NCBI RefSeq assembly: GCF_902506505.1 | Contig: NZ_LR733406.1 | Coordinates: 744,001-808,000 of the forward strand | From: Pseudomonas sp. 8AS | Lineage (GTDB): Bacteria > Pseudomonadota > Gammaproteobacteria > Pseudomonadales > Pseudomonadaceae | DNA length: 64,000 bases | Reading direction: 5' to 3' | Part shown: positions 25,991-34,407 of the stretch, piece after piece | How the letters are laid out: each line of letters opens with the position of its first letter | How positions within the stretch are numbered: position 1 is the stretch's first letter | Position numbers and translations under genes: made by a program | Notes under the pieces: model-generated | Told to the model about the DNA's origin: nothing | What the model saw: the letters and a program-made list of their open reading frames with translations, nothing else | The model's database searches: none

Positions 25991-27159
25991 TGCGTTTGCT
26001 GCACTCGGTGGCGGAACAGGAGCAGCCCGGCCAGCCCGCACACCGCTGCAAACAGCAGCAGGCGCGCGCAGTAGGGGGCGATGTCGGCCGATGAGCCGTG
26101 GCCCACCAGCAGGGTGAGGAAGGCGTCCAGCGCCCAGCTCATCGGGGAAACTTCGGCCAGCTGGGCCATGGCCGCCGGCATCACGCTCTTCGGCACCATG
26201 ATCCCGCCGATGGCGGCGAGCAGGATGTTCAGCCCGCCGCCGAGCAGCAGCGCCTGCTCGCTGTTGCGCGCCAGGGCGGCCAGCAGCAGGCCGAGGCTGC
26301 AGGTGGCCAGGGCCACGCTGACGGCCAGCAGGGCATAGGCGCCAGCGCTGCCGGGCAGGCTCAGGGCCTGCAGGCCGATGGCGGGCAGGCCGTACACGCC
26401 GAGCGCCAGCAGCAGGGCGAACTGCAGCAGGTTGAGGGCGAAGTAGGGCAGCAGCTTGCTCAGGGCCAGGGTGCCGAGGCTCAACCCCAGGCAGCGGAAA
26501 CGCAGCAGGGTGCCGCTCTGCTGTTCGCGCTGGAAGCCGCCAGCCATCGGCAGGGTGATGAAGAACATGCCGAAGATCAGCCAGGCCGGCACGCTCAGCT
26601 GGCTGGCATTGGCGCGGCCACTGAGGTCGCCGCTGGCCAGCTGCTCCTGCTCGTCGATCCGGCTCTGGGTGCGTTGCTGCACCTGCTGCAGGCGCTCGTC
26701 CAGGCTCAGTGCCGGGTCGAGCATGCCGCTGTCGGCGAGGAAGGCCTGCAGGCGGGTCTGCGCGAGGGCGATGCTCACCGCGCTGTGCAGGCGCTGGCGC
26801 GCCAGCTTGTCGAACTGCGCGGGGAAACTCAGGCCGGGGCCCTGGTGCGGGCTGTCCAGCAGGGTGGCGGCGAACGCGGCGCTCAGGCGTACATGGGCCA
26901 GTGGCTCGTTGCTCTCGGTCAGCAGCTCGCTGCCGGGCAGCTGCGCCTGCAGGGCCGCCTGGAAGAACTGGCTGGAATCGCTGGCGCTGGGGATGTCGAG
27001 CACCAGGCGCAGGGCCGGCGGGCGGTCCTGCAGGTAGCTGGACATGGCGCCGGCCATCAGCACCAGGAACAGCGCCGGCATGATGAACAGCACGGCCAGG
27101 GCATGGGGGTCGCGCAGCAGCAGGCGGATTTCCTTGCGCACCAGGGCGTGCAGCCTCAT
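25975..27159 (-). CDS. ABC-2 type permease
   Basis: From the ATG at 27159 the product is 394 residues. It has one N-terminal membrane helix (ALAVLFIMPALFLVLMAGAM), a large extracytoplasmic domain of about 150 residues, then five helices ending at LLLFAAVCGLAGLLLF. This is the ABC-2 exporter architecture (compare YhgE/YadH types). The gene overlaps the ATPase by 4 nt and the ACP by 16 nt. Together with the ATPase it should form a homodimeric exporter or flippase for the lipid product of this cluster. A longer open frame upstream is the ATPase gene read out of phase. Confidence 0.86.
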   Translation of the reverse strand: MRLHALVRKEIRLLLRDPHALAVLFIMPALFLVLMAGAMSSYLQDRPPALRLVLDIPSASDSSQFFQAALQAQLPGSELLTESNEPLAHVRLSAAFAATLLDSPHQGPGLSFPAQFDKLARQRLHSAVSIALAQTRLQAFLADSGMLDPALSLDERLQQVQQRTQSRIDEQEQLASGDLSGRANASQLSVPAWLIFGMFFITLPMAGGFQREQQSGTLLRFRCLGLSLGTLALSKLLPYFALNLLQFALLLALGVYGLPAIGLQALSLPGSAGAYALLAVSVALATCSLGLLLAALARNSEQALLLGGGLNILLAAIGGIMVPKSVMPAAMAQLAEVSPMSWALDAFLTLLVGHGSSADIAPYCARLLLFAAVCGLAGLLLFRHRVQQTQWTTY

Positions 27160-28040
27160 AGCCGGCCTCCGTTGAGGTGCAGGTAGAGCTGCTCCAGCGA
27201 CGGCCGGCCGAAGCGCAGCAGGCTGGGCAGCTGTTTTTGCGCGGCGATGAACTGGCTGATCTGCAGCAGCTGTTGGCCATCCAGCTGCGGGATGCGCAGG
27301 CCACCGGGCAGCACCTCGACCGTCAGCTGCAGGCGCGCGAGCAGCTCCAGCAGCCCCGCCGGTGCGGCGTCCGGCCACTCCAGCAGCAGGCCGTGGTCGT
27401 CGCCGAGCAGCTGGCGCTTGTCCAGATCCAGGCGCACCTGGCCTTCGTGCAGCAGGAGGATGCGCTGGGCGACCCGTTCGACTTCTTCCAGGTAGTGGCT
27501 GGTGTAGATCACCGTCTTGCCGGCCGCGCCGAGCTGTTCGATGGCGCCGAGCAGCAGCTGGCGGTTGGCTGCATCGACGCCCACCGTGGCCTCGTCGAAC
27601 AGGTACAGGTCGGCCGGTTGCAGCAGGCCGATGGCGAAGTTCAGGCGCCGCTGTTCGCCGCCGGACAGGCCTGCGGCGCGGCGTGACAGCTGGTCTTGCA
27701 GGGCGCAGGTGGCGATGCACTGGTCGAGGCGCTGGCGGCGCTCCTGGCCGCGCAGGCGATAGAGGTCGGCGAACAGTTCGAGGTTCTCGCGCACCTTGAG
27801 CCCGGCGTAGAAGGCCAGCTGCTGCGGCACCAGACCCAGGCGCGGGCTGGCGCTCCAGCGCAGCTCGCCCTGTTGCAGCGGCAGCACGCCGCTGAGCAGC
27901 GAGAGCAGGGTGGTCTTGCCGGCGCCGTTGCTGCCGAGCAGGCCCAGGCACTGGCCGGCCTGCAGCAGCAGGTCGATGCCGTGCAGGGCCGCCCGCTCGC
28001 TGCCGGGGTAGCGGAAGCCGAGGCCGCGCAGCTCAAGCAC
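27156..28040 (-). CDS. ABC transporter ATP-binding protein
   Basis: The 294-residue ATPase has Walker A LLGSNGAGKTTLL (about residues 36-48), the signature LSGGEQRRLNFA, Walker B LYLFDEATVGVD and a switch histidine in YTSHYLEEVER. The C-terminal 80 residues form an extra domain common in ABC-2 exporters. It overlaps the permease by 4 nt and the ApeP-like gene by 8 nt. It powers export of the cluster product, by inference from context. The Q-loop segment is GLVPQQLAFYAGLKVREN. Confidence 0.92.
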   Translation of the reverse strand: MLELRGLGFRYPGSERAALHGIDLLLQAGQCLGLLGSNGAGKTTLLSLLSGVLPLQQGELRWSASPRLGLVPQQLAFYAGLKVRENLELFADLYRLRGQERRQRLDQCIATCALQDQLSRRAAGLSGGEQRRLNFAIGLLQPADLYLFDEATVGVDAANRQLLLGAIEQLGAAGKTVIYTSHYLEEVERVAQRILLLHEGQVRLDLDKRQLLGDDHGLLLEWPDAAPAGLLELLARLQLTVEVLPGGLRIPQLDGQQLLQISQFIAAQKQLPSLLRFGRPSLEQLYLHLNGGRL

Positions 28041-28440
28041 GGACCAGCACCAGCAGCAGTTGGCCGTCGAGCAGCAGGCGCTCCTCGCTATGGATGCTGA
28101 AGGCGTACAGCGCGCCGGCCGGGCTCAGGGCCTCCTGGCTGGCGGCGACGCGCAGCGCGCCCTGACGCCTGCTCGGCTCGTGGTGCAGCTGCAGCTGCGA
28201 GAGCTTGCCGACCAGGGCTATTTCGATGGCACTATCGGCGCCGTATAGGGCACCATGCGCCGCACATAACTGCGCCGCCGCCTCGAACAGCAGGCAGGGC
28301 GAGGCATCGGCGCCGAAGGCGGTCAGATGGCGCCAGGCGCTGAGCCCCTCGATACGCCGGGCGTCGTGCGCCAGCAGGCCGTCCAGCCAGAGGGCGGGGC
28401 CTTGATGGGGCAGCAGGGCGTGCAGTTGGGTGCGGTCCAT
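28033..28440 (-). CDS. ApeP-like hot-dog (3-hydroxyacyl-ACP dehydratase-like) protein
   Basis: The 135-residue protein begins with LLPHQGPALWLDGLL and has LFEAAAQLCAAHGALYG, the two landmark segments of the small hot-dog proteins found in arylpolyene clusters (ApeP type). The canonical FabZ GHFP histidine is missing; H12, H38 and E53 are candidates for catalysis. It would dehydrate 3-hydroxyacyl-ACP or act as a thioesterase. It is the first gene of the minus-strand operon and overlaps the ATPase gene by 8 nt. No ketoreductase gene accompanies it, so a housekeeping FabG may supply its substrate. Confidence 0.75.
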   Translation of the reverse strand: MDRTQLHALLPHQGPALWLDGLLAHDARRIEGLSAWRHLTAFGADASPCLLFEAAAQLCAAHGALYGADSAIEIALVGKLSQLQLHHEPSRRQGALRVAASQEALSPAGALYAFSIHSEERLLLDGQLLLVLVRA

Positions 28441-28546
28441 TGCGGGCGGTCGAAACAGGTGGTCGCGAAGTGTAACAGAGGGCCTGCAGCGGGCGCAGCG
28501 CCTGGGCTGTATGGCCTGGAAGGGCGTCGGATAAAGGAGCGGGACG

Positions 28547-29101
28547 ATGATGTGGCAGCAGTGGTTGGCATTTGCCCTGGGCTCGGCGGCCCTGGTGGGG
28601 ATTTCCTGGCGAGTGCTGCGCCGTCCGCAGTCCCACGGTTTCTACCGTTTCTTCGCCTGGGAGGCGATGCTGGCGCTGCTGGTGCTGAATGCGCCGGTCT
28701 GGTTCGAGGACCGCTACGCCCTGCACCAGAAGCTGTCCTGGCTGCTGCTGTTCACCTCGCTGCTGGTCGTGCTGCTCGGCGTCTACCAGTTGCGCCGCGA
28801 CGGCCGGCCGAGCGAGCAGCGGGTCGACGACGAGCTGTATGCCTTCGAGCGCACCTCGCAGCTGGTCACCGGCGGCATCTACCGCTTCATCCGCCACCCG
28901 CTGTTCTGCTCGCTGCTGCTGCTGACCTGGGGCATTGCCTGCAAGCGGCTCGATGGCCTGACCCTCGGCCTGGCGTTGCTGGCCAGCGTGCTGCTGTACC
29001 TGGCGGCGCGGCGCGACGAGGCGGAGTGCCTGGTCTACTTCGGCGACGCGTACCGGGCGTATATGGCGCGCAGCAAGATGTTCGTGCCCTACCTGTTCTG
29101 A
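28547..29101 (+). CDS. Isoprenylcysteine carboxyl methyltransferase/PEMT-like membrane protein
   Basis: The 184-residue protein has four to five membrane helices and the family motif near the C-terminus: TGGIYRFIRHPLF, then ARRDEAECLVYFGDAYRAYMARSKMFVPYL. This is the SAM-binding end of the ICMT/phospholipid methyltransferase superfamily. AAGGAG (28534-28539) is 7 nt before the ATG at 28547. It is divergent from the lipid cluster and its target is unknown. It may methylate a lipid head group or the cluster product, but this is only suggested by position. Confidence 0.78.
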   Translation: MMWQQWLAFALGSAALVGISWRVLRRPQSHGFYRFFAWEAMLALLVLNAPVWFEDRYALHQKLSWLLLFTSLLVVLLGVYQLRRDGRPSEQRVDDELYAFERTSQLVTGGIYRFIRHPLFCSLLLLTWGIACKRLDGLTLGLALLASVLLYLAARRDEAECLVYFGDAYRAYMARSKMFVPYLF

Positions 29102-29122
29102 TGGCTCCCTGCCGGGTGCGCA

Positions 29123-29554
29123 TTATTCCCAGTCGAGCTTGGCCAGGCGCCACTCGCCGTCTTCCAGCCACCACTCCAGCCTGACGCTGTAGTGCCGGGC
29201 GCTGTCGGGAGTCAGGCCCTCGGCGCCGGTCATGGCGACCAGTGCCTGGGTATGGCCCTTGCTGCTGTAGGTCGGGTCGATGCGGCTGCTCTGGCTCAGG
29301 GCCAGCACCTTGACCTGCTTGTGGCGCAGGAACAGCAGGGCCATGGTGCGCTGGGCCCAGGCCCGGTCGTACTGCTGTTGGGCGCTGAACTGCGGCTGCA
29401 GTTGCTCCAGCACGGCGCTCGTATCTTTCGCCTCCAGGTTGTCCTGCAGCTGCTGCACGGCCGCTTCCAGCGCGGCCTGCGGGTCGCTCTGGGTGCAGCC
29501 ACCGAGCAGGCTGAGGAGGACGAGGAAGGACAGGGCAAATAACCTGCTGGGCAT
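29123..29554 (-). CDS. NTF2-like lipoprotein
   Basis: The preferred start is the ATG at 29554, which has GGAG 7 nt upstream; an in-frame ATG at 29572 lacks a site. The 143-residue product has a lipobox LLGGC (C20). A domain with the helix-sheet pattern of SnoaL/NTF2-like folds follows (ALEAAVQQLQDNLEAKDTSAVLEQL, then HYSVRLEWWLEDGEWRLAKLDWE at the end). The final WxLxxLxW pattern is common in this fold. Likely a periplasmic membrane-anchored protein of unknown ligand. It is convergent with the methyltransferase-like gene. Confidence 0.76.
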   Translation of the reverse strand: MPSRLFALSFLVLLSLLGGCTQSDPQAALEAAVQQLQDNLEAKDTSAVLEQLQPQFSAQQQYDRAWAQRTMALLFLRHKQVKVLALSQSSRIDPTYSSKGHTQALVAMTGAEGLTPDSARHYSVRLEWWLEDGEWRLAKLDWE

Positions 29555-29697
29555 GCTCAACTCCGCTTTCATGGTTATGATGGCCGGCACGGTAGACGAT
29601 TGGCGCCTGATCAAAAGGGACCTCCGAGCCTGCCCGGGATGGATGGCACCCATGCCGCCACCGGGCAGTCTCTTTCGCACAGATTCGGGAGTGCAGC

Positions 29698-30669
29698 ATG
29701 CAGACTTTGTATCCGGAGATTAAACCCTTTGCCCGCCACGAGCTGGCGGTGCAGGAACCGCACGTCCTCTATGTGGACGAAAGCGGTTCCCCGGATGGCC
29801 TGCCGGTGGTGTTCATCCATGGTGGCCCGGGTGCCGGCTGCGATGCGGCCAGCCGCCGCTACTTCGATCCCAACCTGTATCGCATCGTCACCTTCGACCA
29901 GCGCGGCTGCGGTCGCTCCACTCCGCATGCCAGCCTGGAGAACAACACCACCCAGGAACTGGTGGCCGACATGGAGCGCATCCGCGAGCACCTGGGCATC
30001 GAGCAGTGGGTGCTGTTCGGCGGCTCCTGGGGCTCGACTCTGGCCCTGGCCTACGCCCAGGCGCACCCGGAGCGGGTCCACGGGCTGATCCTGCGCGGCA
30101 TCTTCCTGTGCCGTCCGCAGGATTTCCACTGGTTCTACCAGGAAGGCGCCAGCCGCCTGTTCCCGGACTACTGGGAGGACTACCTGGCGCCGATCCCGCC
30201 GGAGGAGCGTGGCGAGCTGATGCAGGCCTTCTACAGTCGCCTGACCGGCCCCGACCAGATCGCCCAGATGCATGCGGCCAAGGCCTGGTCGACCTGGGAA
30301 GGGCGCACTGCCACCCTGCGCCCCAATCCGCAGGTGGTCGATCGTTTCAGCGAGCCGCACCGGGCCCTGTCGATTGCCCGCATCGAGTGCCACTACTTCG
30401 TCAACAATGCTTTCCTCGCCCCCGACCAGCTGCTGTGTGACATGCCGAAGATCGCCCACCTGCCGGGCGTCATAGTGCACGGCCGTTATGATGTGATCTG
30501 CCCGCTGGACAACGCCTGGGCGCTGCACCAGGCCTGGCCCAACAGCGAGCTGCAGATCATCCGCGACGCCGGCCACTCCGCCGCCGAAGTCGGCATCACC
30601 GATGCCCTGGTGCGCGCCGCCGACCAGATGGCCCGGCGCCTGCTCGACCTGCCGCTCGAAGAAGCATGA
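29698..30669 (+). CDS. pip: Proline iminopeptidase
   Basis: Pip removes N-terminal proline from peptides. The 323-residue alpha/beta hydrolase has HGGPGAGCD (41-49), the family motif [12 protein letters not shown] and the nucleophile S110 in [10 protein letters not shown]. The acid and base are likely in HGRYDVICP and DAGHSA. Length and motifs match the S33 family. It overlaps dtd by 4 nt (ATGA), an arrangement also seen in P. aeruginosa from memory. Confidence 0.95.
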   Translation: MQTLYPEIKPFARHELAVQEPHVLYVDESGSPDGLPVVFIHGGPGAGCDAASRRYFDPNLYRIVTFDQRGCGRSTPHASLENNTTQELVADMERIREHLGIEQWVLFGGSWGSTLALAYAQAHPERVHGLILRGIFLCRPQDFHWFYQEGASRLFPDYWEDYLAPIPPEERGELMQAFYSRLTGPDQIAQMHAAKAWSTWEGRTATLRPNPQVVDRFSEPHRALSIARIECHYFVNNAFLAPDQLLCDMPKIAHLPGVIVHGRYDVICPLDNAWALHQAWPNSELQIIRDAGHSAAEVGITDALVRAADQMARRLLDLPLEEA

Positions 30670-31103
30670 AGGCGCTGATCCAGCGCGTGCGCGGTGCACG
30701 CGTCGAAGTGGCCGGGGAGATCGTTGGCGCCATCGATCAGGGCCTGCTGGCGCTGGTCGGCGTCGAGCCGCAGGACGACCCGGCCAGTGTCGCCAAGCTG
30801 CTGCACAAGCTGCTCAATTACCGGGTGTTCGGCGATGCAGAGGGCAAGATGAACCTGTCGCTCAAGGATGTCGGCGGCGGCCTGCTACTGGTCTCGCAGT
30901 TCACCCTGGCCGCCGATACCAAAAGCGGCCTGCGCCCGAGTTTCTCCAGCGCGGCGCCGCCGGCGCTGGGTGCCGAGCTGTTCGAACAGCTGGTCGAGCT
31001 GGCCCGCCAGCAGCACCCGCAGGTGGCCAGCGGGCGTTTCGGTGCCGACATGCAGGTACACCTGGTCAACGACGGGCCGGTGACCTTTCTCCTGGACGTC
31101 TGA
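30666..31103 (+). CDS. dtd: D-aminoacyl-tRNA deacylase
   Basis: Dtd clears D-amino acids (and glycine from tRNA-Ala) mischarged onto tRNA. The 145-residue product has the conserved SQFT motif (77-80) and the cis Gly-Pro motif (G137-P138 in [10 protein letters not shown]) that enforces chirality. It is coupled to pip through an ATGA overlap, linking two small housekeeping functions. Confidence 0.97.
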   Translation: MKALIQRVRGARVEVAGEIVGAIDQGLLALVGVEPQDDPASVAKLLHKLLNYRVFGDAEGKMNLSLKDVGGGLLLVSQFTLAADTKSGLRPSFSSAAPPALGAELFEQLVELARQQHPQVASGRFGADMQVHLVNDGPVTFLLDV

Positions 31104-31248
31104 CCTCTCGTCGCCGTGGCGACCTGGCTCGATTCCTGCCTGTTTTACGACTCGCCATCCACTGTCCGGGCGGTTAGGATTGCCCGCCATGCCCCGGTGT
31201 CCGTGGGGCGCACCAATACAACGAGTTGTCCCCCCTTAGGAGATAGGA

Positions 31249-32040
31249 ATGAAGAAGTTTCTCGCGTCTCTGCTGCTGTCCGCCTGCGCCGTGACCGGCC
31301 TGGCCCACGCCGGCGTGGTCGACGATGCAGTCAAGCGCGGCACCCTGCGCGTCGGCATGGACCCGACCTACATGCCCTTCGAGATGACCAACAAGCGCGG
31401 TGAGATCATCGGCTTCGAAGTCGACCTGCTGAAGGCCATGGCCAAGGCCATGGGCGTCAAGCTGGAGCTGGTGTCCACCAGCTACGACGGCATCATCCCG
31501 GCCCTGCTGACCGACAAGTTCGACATGATCGGTTCCGGCATGACCCTGACCCAGGAGCGCAACCTGCGCATCAACTTCTCCGAGCCCTTCATCGTGGTCG
31601 GCCAGACCCTGCTGATCCGCAAGGAGCTGCAGGGCGAGATCAAGTCCTACAAGGACCTCAACGACGGCAAGTACCGCATCACCTCGAAGATCGGCACCAC
31701 CGGCGAGATGGTCGCCAAGAAGCTGATCGCCAAGGCCCAGTACCACGGCTTCGACAACGAGCAGGAAGCGGTGATGGACGTGGTCAACGGCAAGGCCGAC
31801 GCCTTCATCTATGACGCTCCGTACAACGTGGTGGCGGTGAACAAGGCCGGTGCCGGCAAGCTGGTGTTCCTCGAAGAGCCCTTCACCTTCGAGCCGCTGG
31901 CCTTCGGCCTGAAGAAGGGCGACTACGACAGCCTCAACTGGATCAACAACTGGATGAACCAGATCAAGCACGACGGCACCTACGAGCGCATCCACAGCAA
32001 GTGGTTCAAGAAGAACGACTGGCTGAAAGAGATGGAGTAA
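31249..32040 (+). CDS. Amino-acid ABC transporter substrate-binding protein
   Basis: The 263-residue protein has a Sec signal peptide (FLASLLLSACAVTGLAHA, cut near 21) and the family 3 solute-binding fold. Typical segments are LRVGMDPTYMPFE, GFEVDLLKAMAKAMG and FDMIGSGMTLTQERNLRINFSEPF. It should bind a polar amino acid in the periplasm. GGAG lies 8-11 nt before the ATG. An intrinsic terminator separates it from the permease and ATPase genes, as expected when the binding protein is made in excess. Confidence 0.92.
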   Translation: MKKFLASLLLSACAVTGLAHAGVVDDAVKRGTLRVGMDPTYMPFEMTNKRGEIIGFEVDLLKAMAKAMGVKLELVSTSYDGIIPALLTDKFDMIGSGMTLTQERNLRINFSEPFIVVGQTLLIRKELQGEIKSYKDLNDGKYRITSKIGTTGEMVAKKLIAKAQYHGFDNEQEAVMDVVNGKADAFIYDAPYNVVAVNKAGAGKLVFLEEPFTFEPLAFGLKKGDYDSLNWINNWMNQIKHDGTYERIHSKWFKKNDWLKEME

Positions 32041-32076
32041 GCCCCGCGGCGGACTTCGATCCCCGCTGGTGACGAC

Positions 32077-32108
32077 AGGCCCGGCCCACAAGGCCGGGCC
32101 TGCTTTTT
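32077..32108 (+). terminator. Intrinsic terminator/attenuator between binding-protein and permease genes
   Basis: AGGCCCGGCC (32077-32086) pairs perfectly with GGCCGGGCCT (32092-32101) over a 5-nt loop, followed by TTTTT (32104-32108). It should stop most transcripts before the permease. Confidence 0.9.
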
Positions 32109-32135
32109 GTTCCCCGCCATGAGCGAGACTTTCCC

Positions 32136-33098
32136 GTGATTAGAAAACACCGCCGTACCTGGCCCTGGCATGTCCTCACCGGGCTGGTCCTGGCCCTGAC
32201 GGCCTGGGGCCTGTGGTACTCCACTTCGCTGATCTCCTACGAGTGGCGCTGGAACCGGGTGCCGCAGTACTTCGCCTACCAGGCCGAGGAGGCCCAGCGC
32301 GCCGCCGACTACGGCAGCGTCAGCGCCATCAGCGCTGCCGGCGAGCTGACCCGCGTGACCCTGACCGCCGAGGGCGGTGGCGAGCAGGTGCTGGAGATCG
32401 CCAGCGACAGCCTGCGCGTGGCCGAGGGCGACGATGTCAGCGAGGGCGACGAGATCGGCGTGACCCGCCACTGGGCCGCCGGCCCGCTGCTCTGGGGCCT
32501 GTGGACCACCCTGTGGATCTCGGTGGCCTCCGGTGCGATGGCGCTGGTGCTTGGCCTGGTCACCGGCCTGTGCCGGCTGTCCGCCAACCCGACCCTGCGC
32601 GACCTGTCCACCGTCTATGTCGAGCTGGTGCGCGGCACGCCGCTGCTGGTGCAGATCTTCATCTTCTACTTCTTCATCGGCACCGTGCTCAACCTGTCCC
32701 GCGAGTTCGCCGGGGTCGCCGCGCTGGCGCTGTTCACCGGCGCCTACGTCGGCGAGATCGTCCGTGCCGGCGTGCAGTCGGTGGCCCGCGGCCAGGGCGA
32801 GGCGGCCCGCTCCCTGGGTCTCACCGCCGGCCAGTCGATGCGCCACGTGATCCTGCCGCAGGCCTTCAAGCGGGTGCTGCCGCCACTGGCCGGGCAGTTC
32901 ATCAGCCTGGTCAAGGACACCTCGCTGGTCTCGGTGATCGCCATCACCGAACTGACCAAGAGCGGCCGCGAAGCCATCACCACCTCGTTCTCCACCTTCG
33001 AGATCTGGTTCTGTGTGGCCGCGCTCTACCTCGTCATCAACCTGCCGCTGTCGCAAATCGCCAGCCGCCTGGAGCGGAGGCTCGGGAAAAGTGATTGA
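32136..33098 (+). CDS. Amino-acid ABC transporter permease
   Basis: The 320-residue protein has a first membrane helix at about 11-29, then a soluble stretch of about 90 residues (30-118, including [20 protein letters not shown]) not present in standard HisM/GlnP permeases. A regular permease core with five helices follows. The core carries the EAA-like loop [25 protein letters not shown] for contact with the ATPase. The extra domain faces the periplasm if the first helix is oriented as usual. The stop overlaps the ATPase start by 8 nt. It follows an attenuator. Confidence 0.9.
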   Translation: MIRKHRRTWPWHVLTGLVLALTAWGLWYSTSLISYEWRWNRVPQYFAYQAEEAQRAADYGSVSAISAAGELTRVTLTAEGGGEQVLEIASDSLRVAEGDDVSEGDEIGVTRHWAAGPLLWGLWTTLWISVASGAMALVLGLVTGLCRLSANPTLRDLSTVYVELVRGTPLLVQIFIFYFFIGTVLNLSREFAGVAALALFTGAYVGEIVRAGVQSVARGQGEAARSLGLTAGQSMRHVILPQAFKRVLPPLAGQFISLVKDTSLVSVIAITELTKSGREAITTSFSTFEIWFCVAALYLVINLPLSQIASRLERRLGKSD

Positions 33099-33825
33099 AG
33101 TCCGCAATCTGGTAAAAGTCTTCGACGCCCGCGGCCACGAAGTGCGCGCGGTGGACAACGTCAGCACGCAGGTCAAGCGTGGCGAGGTGGTTGTGGTGAT
33201 CGGCCCGTCCGGCTCCGGCAAGTCCACCTTCCTGCGCTGCCTGAACGGCCTGGAAGAGCTGGACGACGGCTCGGTGAGCATCGACGGCGTCGACCTGGCC
33301 GACCCGAAAACCGACATCAACGCCTACCGCCGCGAGGTGGGCATGGTGTTCCAGCACTTCAACCTGTTCCCGCACATGACCGTGCTGGAGAACCTGTGCC
33401 TGGCGCAGAAGGTGGTGCGCAAGCGCGGCAAGGCCGAGCGCGAGGCCAAGGCCCAGGCGCTGCTGGCCAAGGTCGGCATCGCGCAGAAGGCCCACGAGTA
33501 CCCCTCGCGCCTGTCCGGCGGCCAGCAGCAGCGGGTGGCCATCGCCCGCGCCCTGTGCATGGAGCCCAAGGTGATGCTGTTCGACGAGCCGACCTCGGCG
33601 CTCGACCCGGAGATGGTCGGCGAGGTGCTGGACGTGATGAAGCAGCTGGCCCAGGAAGGCATGACCATGGTCTGCGTCACCCACGAGATGGGCTTTGCCC
33701 GCGAGGTGGCGGACCGCGTGCTGTTCTTCGATCATGGCAAGCTGCTGGAGGACGCGCCGCCGGCGCAGTTCTTCGCCAAGCCGCAGGATGCGCGGGCGCA
33801 GAGCTTCCTCAGGCAAGTGCTCTGA
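33091..33825 (+). CDS. Amino-acid ABC transporter ATP-binding protein
   Basis: Starting at the GTG at 33091 (GGAGG about 10 nt upstream) the product is 244 residues. It has Walker [11 protein letters not shown], the signature [15 protein letters not shown], Walker [15 protein letters not shown] and the switch histidine in [10 protein letters not shown]. It belongs to the GlnQ/HisP polar amino-acid importer ATPases. Longer readings upstream are permease codons in another phase. It completes the importer begun by the two genes before it. Confidence 0.95.
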   Translation: MIEVRNLVKVFDARGHEVRAVDNVSTQVKRGEVVVVIGPSGSGKSTFLRCLNGLEELDDGSVSIDGVDLADPKTDINAYRREVGMVFQHFNLFPHMTVLENLCLAQKVVRKRGKAEREAKAQALLAKVGIAQKAHEYPSRLSGGQQQRVAIARALCMEPKVMLFDEPTSALDPEMVGEVLDVMKQLAQEGMTMVCVTHEMGFAREVADRVLFFDHGKLLEDAPPAQFFAKPQDARAQSFLRQVL

Positions 33826-33831
33826 GGCCGC

Positions 33832-33861
33832 GACAAACCGCCACCGCCGTGGCGGTTTGTC
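33832..33861. terminator. Strong hairpin after the ABC importer
   Basis: GACAAACCGCCAC (33832-33844) pairs perfectly with GTGGCGGTTTGTC (33849-33861) over a 4-nt loop, 6 bp after the stop. No long T-run follows; likely a terminator for the importer operon. Confidence 0.65.
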
Positions 33862-33881
33862 GTTCTGCCAGGGCCTTTGTC

Positions 33882-33932
33882 GTAGGGGCGCCAGGCGCAC
33901 CAATGATGGCGCGGTGGCCCGACGCACCCTAC
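33882..33932. repeat. Imperfect palindromic intergenic repeat (GTAGGGTGCG type)
   Basis: GTAGGGGCGCCAGGCGCACC (from 33882) faces an imperfect inverted copy ending GACGCACCCTAC (33921-33932). Read on the minus strand it starts GTAGGGTGCG, the same start as a fragment at 52736. This pattern is a common intergenic repeat in Pseudomonas as far as I recall. The stop codon of the UPF0158 gene lies inside it. Confidence 0.65.
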
Positions 33933-34342
33933 CGGACTGGCTGCAGCTCGTTGTCCAGCAGCCAGTCCTGCGCCAGCTCGCGCAGGCGCTCGGCCTCGAA
34001 GTCGTACCAGGCCTGCAGCAGGTCCGGATAGTCCATCAGCACGTTCTTGAAGGTGCGAAAGGGCTTGCGTCCGGAGAGGGCCCGTTCCAGGGCCCGGTAG
34101 GCCTCCTGCCGGGTCACGGTCTGGAGGAAGTCCTCCATCATGCGGAAACCTTCCCTTGAGCCAAGCGGCTCGACCAGCAGGAAGCGCTCCGGCTCGCTGC
34201 GCAGCAGCGCCTCCAGCTCGGGATCGGGGTCTTCCTCGCGGATCAGCAGCAGCTTGCCGCTGAGCAGGTCCAGGTAGTGGTCCAGGCCCTCGGTGCTGAG
34301 GGCGAAGGCCAGTTCGTCCAGGTCGATAGTCAGCGGGCGCAT
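33929..34342 (-). CDS. UPF0158 family protein
   Basis: The start is the ATG at 34342 (MRPLTIDLDELAFAL), giving 137 residues. UPF0158 proteins are small, acidic and helical; the segments SREGFRMMEDFLQTV and RPFRTFK-like KPFRTFKNVLMDYPDLLQAWYDFE are typical. Function is unknown. The last codons and stop lie in a palindromic repeat, so its C-terminus may have been altered by the repeat. It runs in the same direction as rsmE and tat, 65 bp downstream. Confidence 0.8.
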   Translation of the reverse strand: MRPLTIDLDELAFALSTEGLDHYLDLLSGKLLLIREEDPDPELEALLRSEPERFLLVEPLGSREGFRMMEDFLQTVTRQEAYRALERALSGRKPFRTFKNVLMDYPDLLQAWYDFEAERLRELAQDWLLDNELQPVR

Positions 34343-34407
34343 GATCGGCTTCTCGACGGCGGAAGATGCCGTCAGCCTAAGCCTGCCGATGTTGCAGAGC
34401 AACGCCT

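Noticed and set aside
25661..27304. 547-residue frame joining ABC permease and ACP regions
   Set aside because: Only the last 109 residues (the ACP) are real; the rest is a shadow of the permease and ATPase genes.
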